A stretch of DNA of 64,000 nucleotides, taken from assembly GCF_000203915.1 (NCBI RefSeq), contig NC_008390.1:2604001-2668000 (forward strand). Direction: 5' to 3'. Numbering within the stretch: the first letter of the stretch is position 1; each line of letters opens with the position of its first letter. This document shows positions 56,379 to 63,727 of the stretch, one piece after another. This stretch comes from Burkholderia ambifaria AMMD (GTDB lineage Bacteria; Pseudomonadota; Gammaproteobacteria; Burkholderiales; Burkholderiaceae). The translations under genes and the position numbers were made by a program. Below the pieces are notes generated by a model. That model was not told the origin of the DNA, did not search any database, and saw nothing but the letters and a program-made list of their open reading frames with translations.

Positions 56379-58031
56379 ATGACGACGGGTGTTGGCAAAC
56401 AGCTCAAAGATTTCGGCCCGGCGGCGGCCGCATCGGATTCCGACATCTTCTTCTCGGCGCAGTCCGGGGTTGAGAAGAAAATGACCGCTGTGCAGTTGGC
56501 GGCGTACATGCAGGCCAAGGTCATTCAGAACAAGAACGTCGAGACGTTCATTTCGGGGAACGGGGTGACCCCCGGGACGTTCCTTCCTGGTGGATCCTCG
56601 ATCACCCTTGCGAACAATTACGGGTCGATCAACAACATTGATGTCTTCGCCGACGGGGCGCCGCAGCTCGACTGTGCGCTAACCGGGAATGTGCTCGGCT
56701 TTCCGAATGGAGGCATCCCGAACGTTTCGAAGATCACCGTCAAGGGCGCGCTGACGGTGCCTGTTGGTGCTATCGGCACCGGCGCAGTGGGTGATGCGCA
56801 GCTCGCAAACGGATCGCGCATCTTCTACATCAACAAGAACACGCAACTTACGCCGGACTACTACGAGTGCGTTGCGGATTGGAACGGTGTGACCGGGAGC
56901 GATAACACGCTGAATTTTCAGCGGCTCGTCAATGACATTGCTGCGATCGGGGGCGGCGAGATCGACCTCGGTAACAACGGCTTTTTCGCATTCAAGAATT
57001 TGATTGTCCCGGACGGAGTGCGCATCTACGGCCGAGGTCGATATAGGTCCGGCCTGGTCACGACGAACGTGTCCGGCAGCGGCACCGCGAATGGCGGCGT
57101 CATCCAGTTGGGCAATTCGTCGATGCTCCGAGGGCTTTCGCTAACGGCCGCGACACCTATGACCGGCGGCATCCTGGTACTCCTGCTCGGCAATCTGGCG
57201 GAGGTCAGCGATTACCAGATGACGAACTACTACACCGGCGTACAGGCCGGGAGCGCAGCACTGGAGGTGATCAATGCCCGCGTGGCGGAGGGCAACATGT
57301 TCTCCCCCTCGCTGGTATCGGGCGGCAATGCAATCATCGGCGCGAACTTCGGCAATCTCGTCGTAGAGGGTGTCGTCGGTAGCGGCCCAGCCAGTGGGCC
57401 GCAGCCGTATTCGGGCCTTCGATTGCTGAATGGCGACACTGCCTTCGTCAAGGCGGTCAACATGACCCGCCATGGCGCGGGCCTGCTGATGAATCCCTCC
57501 CCCGTCCAGAATTTGTATTCCTGCGTTTTCTCCGACAGCGATTTCGATAGTGCAGTCGGTCAATCGTCCGCGCAGATCGCTCCGCTTGGCGGGGCAGTCT
57601 GGGGTGCCAAGTTCAACAACGTCTGGTTCGGACTGTCGACTCAGGACGGGCTGCTGATCTCTGGCGCCGGCGGAGGCACCGTCGACGGCGTAGGGCTCTC
57701 GAACTGTGAATTTCCCGGTAATGGCGGATGCGGCCTGAATGTCTCGGGAGCCAACGTTTCCAACGTGATCGTCAACGGCGGATGGGCTGCAGGGAATTCC
57801 CAGGACGGCTACCGCTTCACGAATGGAACGTCGAAGTTCCAGTTGAACGGTGTTACGGGAGGTCCCTGCTCGGGTCGCGGCCCCAACGGTGGCTATGGAT
57901 GCCAGGTCGTGACCGGTGCCAGTAACGCATACGCGATCGCCAATAGCCTTTTCGCTGGCAACTCCACCGGATCGCTGCTCGACAACGGAACAGGCAGTTC
58001 TAAGTCCGTCAACAACAACCTTCTTTCGTGA
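56379..58031 (+). CDS. Tailspike-like beta-helix protein
   Basis: A 550-residue protein. A phage tail-attachment head (KQLKDFGPAAAASDSDIFFS) is followed by a right-handed parallel beta-helix from about residue 190, with repeated short strands and Gly/Asn turns typical of pectate-lyase-like tailspikes. It probably binds or cuts a surface polysaccharide. TGGAGG lies 7 nt upstream of the ATG. It is coupled to the next gene by overlap. Confidence 0.82.
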   Translation: MTTGVGKQLKDFGPAAAASDSDIFFSAQSGVEKKMTAVQLAAYMQAKVIQNKNVETFISGNGVTPGTFLPGGSSITLANNYGSINNIDVFADGAPQLDCALTGNVLGFPNGGIPNVSKITVKGALTVPVGAIGTGAVGDAQLANGSRIFYINKNTQLTPDYYECVADWNGVTGSDNTLNFQRLVNDIAAIGGGEIDLGNNGFFAFKNLIVPDGVRIYGRGRYRSGLVTTNVSGSGTANGGVIQLGNSSMLRGLSLTAATPMTGGILVLLLGNLAEVSDYQMTNYYTGVQAGSAALEVINARVAEGNMFSPSLVSGGNAIIGANFGNLVVEGVVGSGPASGPQPYSGLRLLNGDTAFVKAVNMTRHGAGLLMNPSPVQNLYSCVFSDSDFDSAVGQSSAQIAPLGGAVWGAKFNNVWFGLSTQDGLLISGAGGGTVDGVGLSNCEFPGNGGCGLNVSGANVSNVIVNGGWAAGNSQDGYRFTNGTSKFQLNGVTGGPCSGRGPNGGYGCQVVTGASNAYAIANSLFAGNSTGSLLDNGTGSSKSVNNNLLS

Positions 58032-58039
58032 CTCTCACC

Positions 58040-59221
58040 ATGAAACGTCTCCTCATCGCGCTCATCGCTAGCGCAATCTCGATCGCGTCTGGCGCAGCGA
58101 CGTACGTTCCAGTCACTCTGCTGAATCCGGCCGGATCGACGACAGGACAGGCCATCATTTCGAACGGCCCGTCGAGTGGGCCGGCCTGGTCCTCGATCGT
58201 CGATTCGGTCGTTGCAGGCTCCGGAGTCGCTGTCAGCGGCGCCACCGGCAACGTCACCGTATCGGTTGCGACGAATGGTATTGCGCTCGGCCAGATCGCG
58301 CAGCAGGCCGCGAACTCCGTGCTTGCAAATGCGACGAGCTCGATGGGCAACGTGACCGCATTCACGATGCCGAGCTGCAGCAGCTCTGTAAACGCGCTGC
58401 AATGGACGAGCGGAAGCGGATTTGCATGCAACTCGAGCATCAATGCGGCAAGCCTCGGTGGCACCGCGGCCGCATCCTATGCTCTGCTCGCCTCGCCGTC
58501 GCTCACCGGCACGCCGACGGCGCCGACTGCGACCACCGGCACAAATACGACGCAGCTCGCGACGACGGCGTTCGTCAACAACTCGATCACGGCTGCAACT
58601 GGACGCCTGCTGAATGTGCAGGTTTTCAGCACGAGCGGCACCTATACGCCGACTACGGGAACAACCCACGCACTGCTTCGAGTCCAGGCACCGGGCGGCG
58701 GATCGGGCGGCACATCGACCACGACGTCGTCGACCATCAGCATCAGTGCGCCCGGTTCTGCCGGCTCATTTGCGGAAGCTTGGTGGAGTGCGCCGGCATC
58801 TCAGACCGTAACCATCGGCTCCCCTGGAACAGGTGGTGCAGCCGCGGGTGCCGGTGGAACGGGCGGCACCACCAGCGTGGGATCGATCATTTCGTGTCCG
58901 GGCGGCATTGGTGGCAGCGCGGGTGCAGCCAGTACGCCACCGTTTGTGGTTGCGCCTGCAGCGTCGCCCTCTTCCTGCACGATTTCTGGGGCAACCGCGG
59001 TTCTCTCGATTGGGGGTGGGCGCGGGCAGTTTGCCCACGCACTGTCGACATCCGCCGCCGATGTGCCAACAGGCGGATCCGGATACCTCGGCTCGGCCAG
59101 CTATGGGACACCGCCCGGATACGGTTCAGGCGCGAGCGGAGCGTCTATCGGTATCAGCGCAACCGGAGCCACGGGCTTTACTGCAAGCCCTGGCATCGTG
59201 ATTTTCTACGAGTACCAGTAG
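58040..59221 (+). CDS. Glycine-rich tail fibre-like protein with signal-like N terminus
   Basis: About 393 residues. It begins MKRLLIALIASAISIASGAA, which looks like a cleavable export signal, unusual for a tail fibre. Then come fibre repeats (LTGTPTAPTATTGTNTTQLA) and a Gly/Ser/Thr-rich beta-structured C terminus ending GIVIFYEYQ. ATG 58040 is preferred; a GTG at 58028 overlapping the previous stop would add four residues. It is likely a host-binding fibre or spike-associated protein. Confidence 0.75.
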   Translation: MKRLLIALIASAISIASGAATYVPVTLLNPAGSTTGQAIISNGPSSGPAWSSIVDSVVAGSGVAVSGATGNVTVSVATNGIALGQIAQQAANSVLANATSSMGNVTAFTMPSCSSSVNALQWTSGSGFACNSSINAASLGGTAAASYALLASPSLTGTPTAPTATTGTNTTQLATTAFVNNSITAATGRLLNVQVFSTSGTYTPTTGTTHALLRVQAPGGGSGGTSTTTSSTISISAPGSAGSFAEAWWSAPASQTVTIGSPGTGGAAAGAGGTGGTTSVGSIISCPGGIGGSAGAASTPPFVVAPAASPSSCTISGATAVLSIGGGRGQFAHALSTSAADVPTGGSGYLGSASYGTPPGYGSGASGASIGISATGATGFTASPGIVIFYEYQ

Positions 59222-59266
59222 CGAAACGGATGAGTCGCCTGCTGGGCGATCGCCATATCTATATCG

Positions 59267-60343
59267 ATGAGCTATCAACTTTTTCGCGTCGGCAAGGTCT
59301 GGCACTGCCGCTTCCAAATCAACGGCACACGCCAGCAACGTTCAACACGTGAAACCGATCGACAGCGCGCCGAGCAAGTTGCGGAGGCGGCTGTTCGCCA
59401 GGCAAAGCTTTGGACACGCGACAGCAAGGAGTTGCCGACCTTACGTGAGCTCGTACGCCAATGGCTCGTTGTCCACGAGTCGACAGCCAGTCGCGCACAC
59501 GTCAAGGTCGTGGAGACGTTCGGGCGACTTCACCTCTACGATCTGGCCGACGTGCTGATCGACGAGCTGTCGACCGATCGCGTCGAGTTCGCGCGCGTGC
59601 GGCACCTTGAATCGCATGCGCCGGTATCGGCGAATCAGTGGCTCAAGGTGCTGCGCCTGCTCTGCAATTGGGCCGTACGGCGCGGCATCCTGGCGGCCGT
59701 CCCGTTCCGTGTCCGCGCGCTGAAGGTCCAGAAGAAGCCGCGGGCGATCCTGCCCGTCGCAATGGCCCGGGCATGGCTAGATGCCATCGACGCGGGCGAA
59801 GGCAATCGCGCCGGGGTCCGCACTGCAGTGCGCCTGATGCTCGGCCTGGGCCTGCGCGAATCGGAGACCATTACGGCACGATGGGAATGGCTCGACGTCG
59901 GGCGCCAGACCTACACGCCGGGTCGGACGAAGGGCCGCGAGGCTGATCCGATCCCCGTTCCGGCCTGGTTGATCGACTACCTGATGGCAGACTGGAAGGC
60001 GGCCGGCCCAATCCTGCAGAAAGCGAACGGTTGCCCGTATCCGGCTGGCTTCACGCGTTCGGCGATGTTGGCGGCCAACCGGGCAGTCGGTGCCCCCCAC
60101 ATCACCGCGCATCGACTACGCGGCACGTTCGCAACGTTGCTCTCTGAAGCCGGTGTCCCGGTGCAATCGATCCAACGAGCCCTTCGCCACAAGAACCTGA
60201 CGACGACAGCGGCCTATCTCGAGGTCGACATGGGCACCGTGGCCGCCGGCCAGCAACGCATCGCAGAGAAGATCGGTCTCGGATTACACACGGAAACCAG
60301 TGGCGCGCCAGTGGCGAACTGTGACCCGCAACCCCAGCAATGA
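59267..60343 (+). CDS. Second tyrosine recombinase/integrase
   Basis: A 358-residue integrase unrelated in detail to the one at 45273. It has a short N-terminal arm domain (SYQLFRVGKVWHCRFQINGT), a core-binding domain and a catalytic domain with Arg in GLGLRESE, HRLRGTFATLLSE, RHKNLTTTAAYLEVD. All five catalytic positions are present, so it should be active. Its place right after the tail fibre, followed by 390 bp with repeats and no gene, is typical for a prophage end. Confidence 0.92.
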   Translation: MSYQLFRVGKVWHCRFQINGTRQQRSTRETDRQRAEQVAEAAVRQAKLWTRDSKELPTLRELVRQWLVVHESTASRAHVKVVETFGRLHLYDLADVLIDELSTDRVEFARVRHLESHAPVSANQWLKVLRLLCNWAVRRGILAAVPFRVRALKVQKKPRAILPVAMARAWLDAIDAGEGNRAGVRTAVRLMLGLGLRESETITARWEWLDVGRQTYTPGRTKGREADPIPVPAWLIDYLMADWKAAGPILQKANGCPYPAGFTRSAMLAANRAVGAPHITAHRLRGTFATLLSEAGVPVQSIQRALRHKNLTTTAAYLEVDMGTVAAGQQRIAEKIGLGLHTETSGAPVANCDPQPQQ

Positions 60344-60545
60344 CAAGGAATCGTGATCCCAAATGGTCATCGTGAATTCGTGCGCCGGTCGATCGGATCT
60401 CGCTCGCAAAACGGCCACCGGCGACACGGAATTCGGCCCTTCGGACGACCACGCCAGCCCTCGAAACCGCCCCGGGTCCTTCCACCCCCCTTCCGAACGG
60501 GCGGGCACTGCGCACCGCGGATTCCGACCAGCTACAAACTTCTGG

Positions 60546-60686
60546 AGTTGGTTGACAGAATCATCGATAGAGAAATTCTATTGCTTGACAAAATGGCCTT
60601 AAGCCCATGAAACGAAAGAAATTTCATTCGCACGTTGACCGGCGAAATTCTGTCAAGTTGGTTGACAGCAGGTTGACAAATTGACG
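60546..60686. repeat. TTGAC-repeat cluster in the gap after the second integrase
   Basis: AGTTGGTTGACAG occurs at 60546-60558 and 60656-60668. Further TTGAC units lie at 60585, 60635, 60673 and 60681, and an inverted TGTCAA lies at 60651. Candidate integrase-arm or replication/partition sites. The rest of 60344-60751 shows no gene. Confidence 0.6.
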
Positions 60687-60751
60687 GGCGAACGAGCTCG
60701 AGCATCCAATTTCGCGGCCGTTCCGGCCGCACCTTGCCAGAGGAAATCAAT

Positions 60752-61318
60752 ATGGCATTCATGAAGCAGTCGGAATTTGCGGACCTGTGCGGCGTGTCAC
60801 GACAGGCCGTGCTCAACTGGAAGCGCGAGGGCAAGCTCGTGATGCAGGGCGCGCGCGTCGATGTCGATGCGTCCCTGGCTCGGCTCAGCCGGGTTCGGCG
60901 CGACGGCTCGCCCGTTCAGCTCGACGCGGGCAAGGAGGCAGTCGTCGACATCGAGATCCAGCCCGGCGAATCACTCGACCAGGCAGCAGAACGCCTTGCT
61001 GGCGAGATCGACGTCGACAGCACAAGTTTTGACGAAGCCAGGCGCATTAAGGAGGTCTATCTCGCCCTACTGCACCGCCTCGATTTCGAAAAGAAGTCTG
61101 GCGCCCTAGTGGAGCTCGACACGGCGAGCACAGTCCTGTTCGAGGAGTTCCGGGCTCAGCGCGATGCGTGGCTCAACTGGCCAGCGAAGGTCGGGCCACT
61201 GATTGCCTCCGAACTCGGCATCGAGGCCGACAAGATCACCTCGGTGCTGGTCGCCCATGTCCACAAGCAGATTGCACAACTGGGGGAGCCGGAGGTTCAG
61301 TTCAGCGAGGAACGCTGA
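60752..61318 (+). CDS. Nu1-like DNA-packaging protein (small terminase type)
   Basis: A 188-residue protein. The N-terminal winged-helix (MKQSEFADLCGVSRQAVLNW, then KREGKLV) is like Nu1 small terminases, which recognise packaging sites. The rest is helical and acidic (FDEARRIKEVYLALLHRLDF), matching phage small-terminase relatives. AGGAA precedes ATG 60752. No large terminase follows; the next gene is a tRNA. Confidence 0.75.
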   Translation: MAFMKQSEFADLCGVSRQAVLNWKREGKLVMQGARVDVDASLARLSRVRRDGSPVQLDAGKEAVVDIEIQPGESLDQAAERLAGEIDVDSTSFDEARRIKEVYLALLHRLDFEKKSGALVELDTASTVLFEEFRAQRDAWLNWPAKVGPLIASELGIEADKITSVLVAHVHKQIAQLGEPEVQFSEER

Positions 61319-61322
61319 TCGT

Positions 61323-61351
61323 TTGACGCACTGCAGCAGTCCGCGTACACT
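61323..61351 (+). promoter_or_regulatory. Sigma-70 promoter of tRNA-fMet
   Basis: TTGACG and TACACT are separated by 17 bp. A GC-rich discriminator lies next to the tRNA start, as in growth-rate-controlled stable-RNA promoters. Confidence 0.8.
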
Positions 61352-61357
61352 TCGCGC

Positions 61358-61434
61358 CGCGGGGTGGAGCAGTCTGGCAGCTCGTCGGGCTCATAACCCG
61401 AAGGTCATAGGTTCAAATCCTATCCCCGCAACCA
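61358..61434 (+). tRNA. Initiator tRNA-fMet (anticodon CAT)
   Basis: A 77-nt cloverleaf with encoded CCA. Initiator marks are a C1-A72 mismatch (CGCGGGG against CCCCGCA) and three G-C pairs in the anticodon stem (GGGCTCATAACCC). It has its own promoter and terminator, and sits between the packaging-protein gene and the PrtN-like genes. Confidence 0.95.
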
Positions 61435-61440
61435 ACATCG

Positions 61441-61473
61441 AAGCCCGCTCTGCGAAAGCAAGCGGGCTTTTTC
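61441..61473 (+). terminator. Terminator of tRNA-fMet
   Basis: AAGCCCGCT pairs with AGCGGGCTT across an 11-nt loop and is followed by TTTC. Confidence 0.88.
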
Positions 61474-61554
61474 TATGCATGCCAGACCACGAATTGAGCT
61501 CCACCGCCGTAGCGCGGTCAAATCGAAAATACCGTATCTCGTGAGAGACGCCTC

Positions 61555-61815
61555 ATGAATACAGTCTTCTTACTGATGGCACAGTACGGGGCAACTGCTG
61601 TCGTTCCGGTCGAGCTTGTCTGCCGTGACTATTTCTCGCACCTGACGCCGGCGCAGCTGGTGATAAAGGTCAGTCTCGGCGAGATCGCGTTACCTCTCGT
61701 GCGCATCGAAGGGTCCAAGAAGTCCGCCAAGGGCGTCCACATTCAGGATCTCGCAAACTACATCGACGAGCGGCGTGCTGCAGCAATAAAGGAATGCGAG
61801 CAGCTGCGCTCGTAG
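61555..61815 (+). CDS. PrtN-like pyocin activator, copy 1
   Basis: An 86-residue DNA-binding protein of the PrtN family: MNTVFLLMAQYGATAVVPVE, VCRDYFSHLTP, then KGVHIQDLANYIDERRAAA. In Pseudomonas PrtN turns on pyocin genes after DNA damage; prophage-borne relatives are common regulators. It is about two-thirds identical to the next gene. It is the first gene right of tRNA-fMet. Confidence 0.85.
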   Translation: MNTVFLLMAQYGATAVVPVELVCRDYFSHLTPAQLVIKVSLGEIALPLVRIEGSKKSAKGVHIQDLANYIDERRAAAIKECEQLRS

Positions 61816-61973
61816 CGCGCTGGCGTCCGATGTAGCGGCCGAATCACCCGACAAGGCCGCTGCCGTTTGCATGTGCCCCAGGCAGTTGGTGCAATACTGC
61901 TCGCGCAGCCTTGACGTCGACCGCATGACCGGCGGATCCCTCTCATGTATCAAGCAATTGCGGCCCACCGATC

Positions 61974-62234
61974 ATGAACACTGTCTTCCTGCTGATGGCT
62001 CAGTACAACGCGACAGCGATCATACCGATCGACGTCGTGTGCCGAGACTACTTCGCGCCGATGACGGTCGCGACGCTTATCAGAAAGATCGGCTCCGGCG
62101 AAATTCCGCTTCCGCTCATTCGGATGGGAAAGTCCCAGAAGTGCGCCAAGGGCATCCACGTTCAGGATCTAGCGAACTACATTGATGAGCGCCGTGCGGC
62201 CGCATTGCAGGAATGCGCACAGCTGCGTGCCTGA
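61974..62234 (+). CDS. PrtN-like pyocin activator, copy 2
   Basis: An 86-residue relative of the preceding gene, with 57 of 86 residues identical (by eye), starting MNTVFLLMAQYNATAIIPID and ending IDERRAAALQECAQLRA. The differences lie mainly in residues 30-55, which would alter the DNA-reading helix. It is separated from copy 1 by 158 bp that show no third gene. It may have split roles from its twin. Confidence 0.85.
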   Translation: MNTVFLLMAQYNATAIIPIDVVCRDYFAPMTVATLIRKIGSGEIPLPLIRMGKSQKCAKGIHVQDLANYIDERRAAALQECAQLRA

Positions 62235-62508
62235 CCATGCTGATGCGTGTTGCCCATCCTATTGAGGGCAGCAGAGTCCAGCACGGCGACCCCGATCACA
62301 CCCCGGTGCACCCGAATTGCCAGTAGCGCCAATGCCGAAGGCATCGACCCTGATGTGCGATCACTGTTGAGCGCACATGCAATCATGTCGAGCCGGACAC
62401 AATCTGTTACGATTTCGAGAATTGAGAGGCGGCGCAATCAGGACGCCACCCCTGGCTCGCGCTACCTATATGATCTGGCAAATTCTTGCTCCATCGCAGG
62501 AGCTCACC

Positions 62509-63381
62509 GTGCCTCTGCCGACCTACTTCAACAAGGAGACCATGTACGGATTGGTCTCTCAAGTGCTGGACGAGGGGCACAACGCACGATGCAAAGTCAT
62601 TTACCTTGATTTCGCCCCCTTGAAGTTCATCGACTCGGCCGGCGTCACGGTTCTTAGCAATCTCATCGAGTTCTTGAAGAAGATCGGAGCCAAGACCTAT
62701 TTCAAAGGTCACAAGACTCTCCATACGCCCGTCCGATTCTTGGACGATTCCGGCTTCTTCCGTCAGTATTTAGGGTACGATCTCCAACAAGGGGCGGCCG
62801 TCCGCGCCACAACTCTCCCGCTGCAGTTGGTCGAATACTCCCGCAGCTATGGCTACATGGAAAATCGACTGGTGCCGTGGTTGGCGAATGCCCTTGAGAC
62901 CGAGGAGCGGGCGCTTTCGACCGTTAAGGTCTGCTTTCAAGAAATTTTCAACAATATCAACGACCATTCGCAGGTCAACATCGGCTGCATCTTTGCACAG
63001 CACTATCCGAACAAGGACCTGATCCAAATCACGGTATCGGATTTCGGCGTCGGCATCCCTTACAGGGTGCAGCAGCTCGAGGGCAATCTGTCTGATCAGC
63101 AAGCTATCGCTCGAGCCTCGGAGCAGGGGTTTACCACCCAAACGACCGTTCGAAATCGAGGAGCCGGCCTTCACGTTTTGGTACAAAACGTCGCCGCCAG
63201 GAATGACGGGGCAGTGATGATCCACTCCCGCCGTGGTATCCTCACTTGTGTCAGGGGGAGGGATGGAGTGAAGCGAACGCCGCGTCCAGCAAAGGGGTTC
63301 TACCCTGGGACACTGATCCAGTTGGCGCTCCACACCAACACTTTTGTTTCTGACGAGATTGACGAGGAGTTCGAATGGTGA
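62509..63381 (+). CDS. STAS domain fused to GHKL (HATPase_c) ATPase, partner-switch type
   Basis: A 290-residue protein. An N-terminal STAS fold (VIYLDFAPLKFIDSAGVTVL, then IEFLKKIGAKTYFKGH, residues 5-80) is followed from about residue 130 by a GHKL ATPase with N-box FQEIFNNINDHS, G1 SDFGVGIP and G2 NRGAGLHVLVQNV. In the anti-sigma network these are separate proteins (SpoIIAA-like and SpoIIAB-like). I start at GTG 62509 because CAGGAG lies 6 nt upstream; ATG 62470 and 62377 are longer alternatives. The following gene overlaps by 7 nt. Confidence 0.82.
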   Translation: MPLPTYFNKETMYGLVSQVLDEGHNARCKVIYLDFAPLKFIDSAGVTVLSNLIEFLKKIGAKTYFKGHKTLHTPVRFLDDSGFFRQYLGYDLQQGAAVRATTLPLQLVEYSRSYGYMENRLVPWLANALETEERALSTVKVCFQEIFNNINDHSQVNIGCIFAQHYPNKDLIQITVSDFGVGIPYRVQQLEGNLSDQQAIARASEQGFTTQTTVRNRGAGLHVLVQNVAARNDGAVMIHSRRGILTCVRGRDGVKRTPRPAKGFYPGTLIQLALHTNTFVSDEIDEEFEW

Positions 63382-63665
63382 TTCGCGCCCTTGATATAGT
63401 AAAGCAGTGCTACAGTAATGCAGATGGGCATAAGCTGTATGAGGCTATCTACGCGCCCATTAAGCGCGGCGAGGGAGTCGTTGTTTCATTTGATGGAGTC
63501 GACGCACTCCCTTCTTCATTTGTTAACTCAGCGTTCATCGCTCTGTTGGAGCAATTCCCGTTTCAGCGCATTCGGGAAACCCTTTCATTTGTAAACACCA
63601 CCCCTCAGATTAATCAAATGATCCGAACTCGTTTTGCATTTGAAGCTACGCGGAAAGCAACTTGA
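63375..63665 (+). CDS. DUF4325 STAS-like protein
   Basis: A 96-residue protein of the STAS-like DUF4325 family. The pattern VVVSFDGVDALPSSFVNSAF then IALLEQFPFQRI is the family core. ATG 63375 overlaps the end of the STAS-ATPase gene. It would be the switched partner of that ATPase. Its codon use is much less GC-rich than the core chromosome, indicating transfer. Confidence 0.82.
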   Translation: MVIRALDIVKQCYSNADGHKLYEAIYAPIKRGEGVVVSFDGVDALPSSFVNSAFIALLEQFPFQRIRETLSFVNTTPQINQMIRTRFAFEATRKAT

Positions 63666-63687
63666 TTCGGCATTAGTTTCGGCGGAA

Positions 63688-63715
63688 GAAAACGCCCGCA
63701 TCTGCGGGCGTTTTC
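63688..63715. terminator. Bidirectional terminator between DUF4325 and the convergent gene
   Basis: GAAAACGCCCGCA pairs with TGCGGGCGTTTTC across a 2-nt loop; both sides have A/T runs. Confidence 0.9.
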
Positions 63716-63727
63716 ATACCTACAAGA

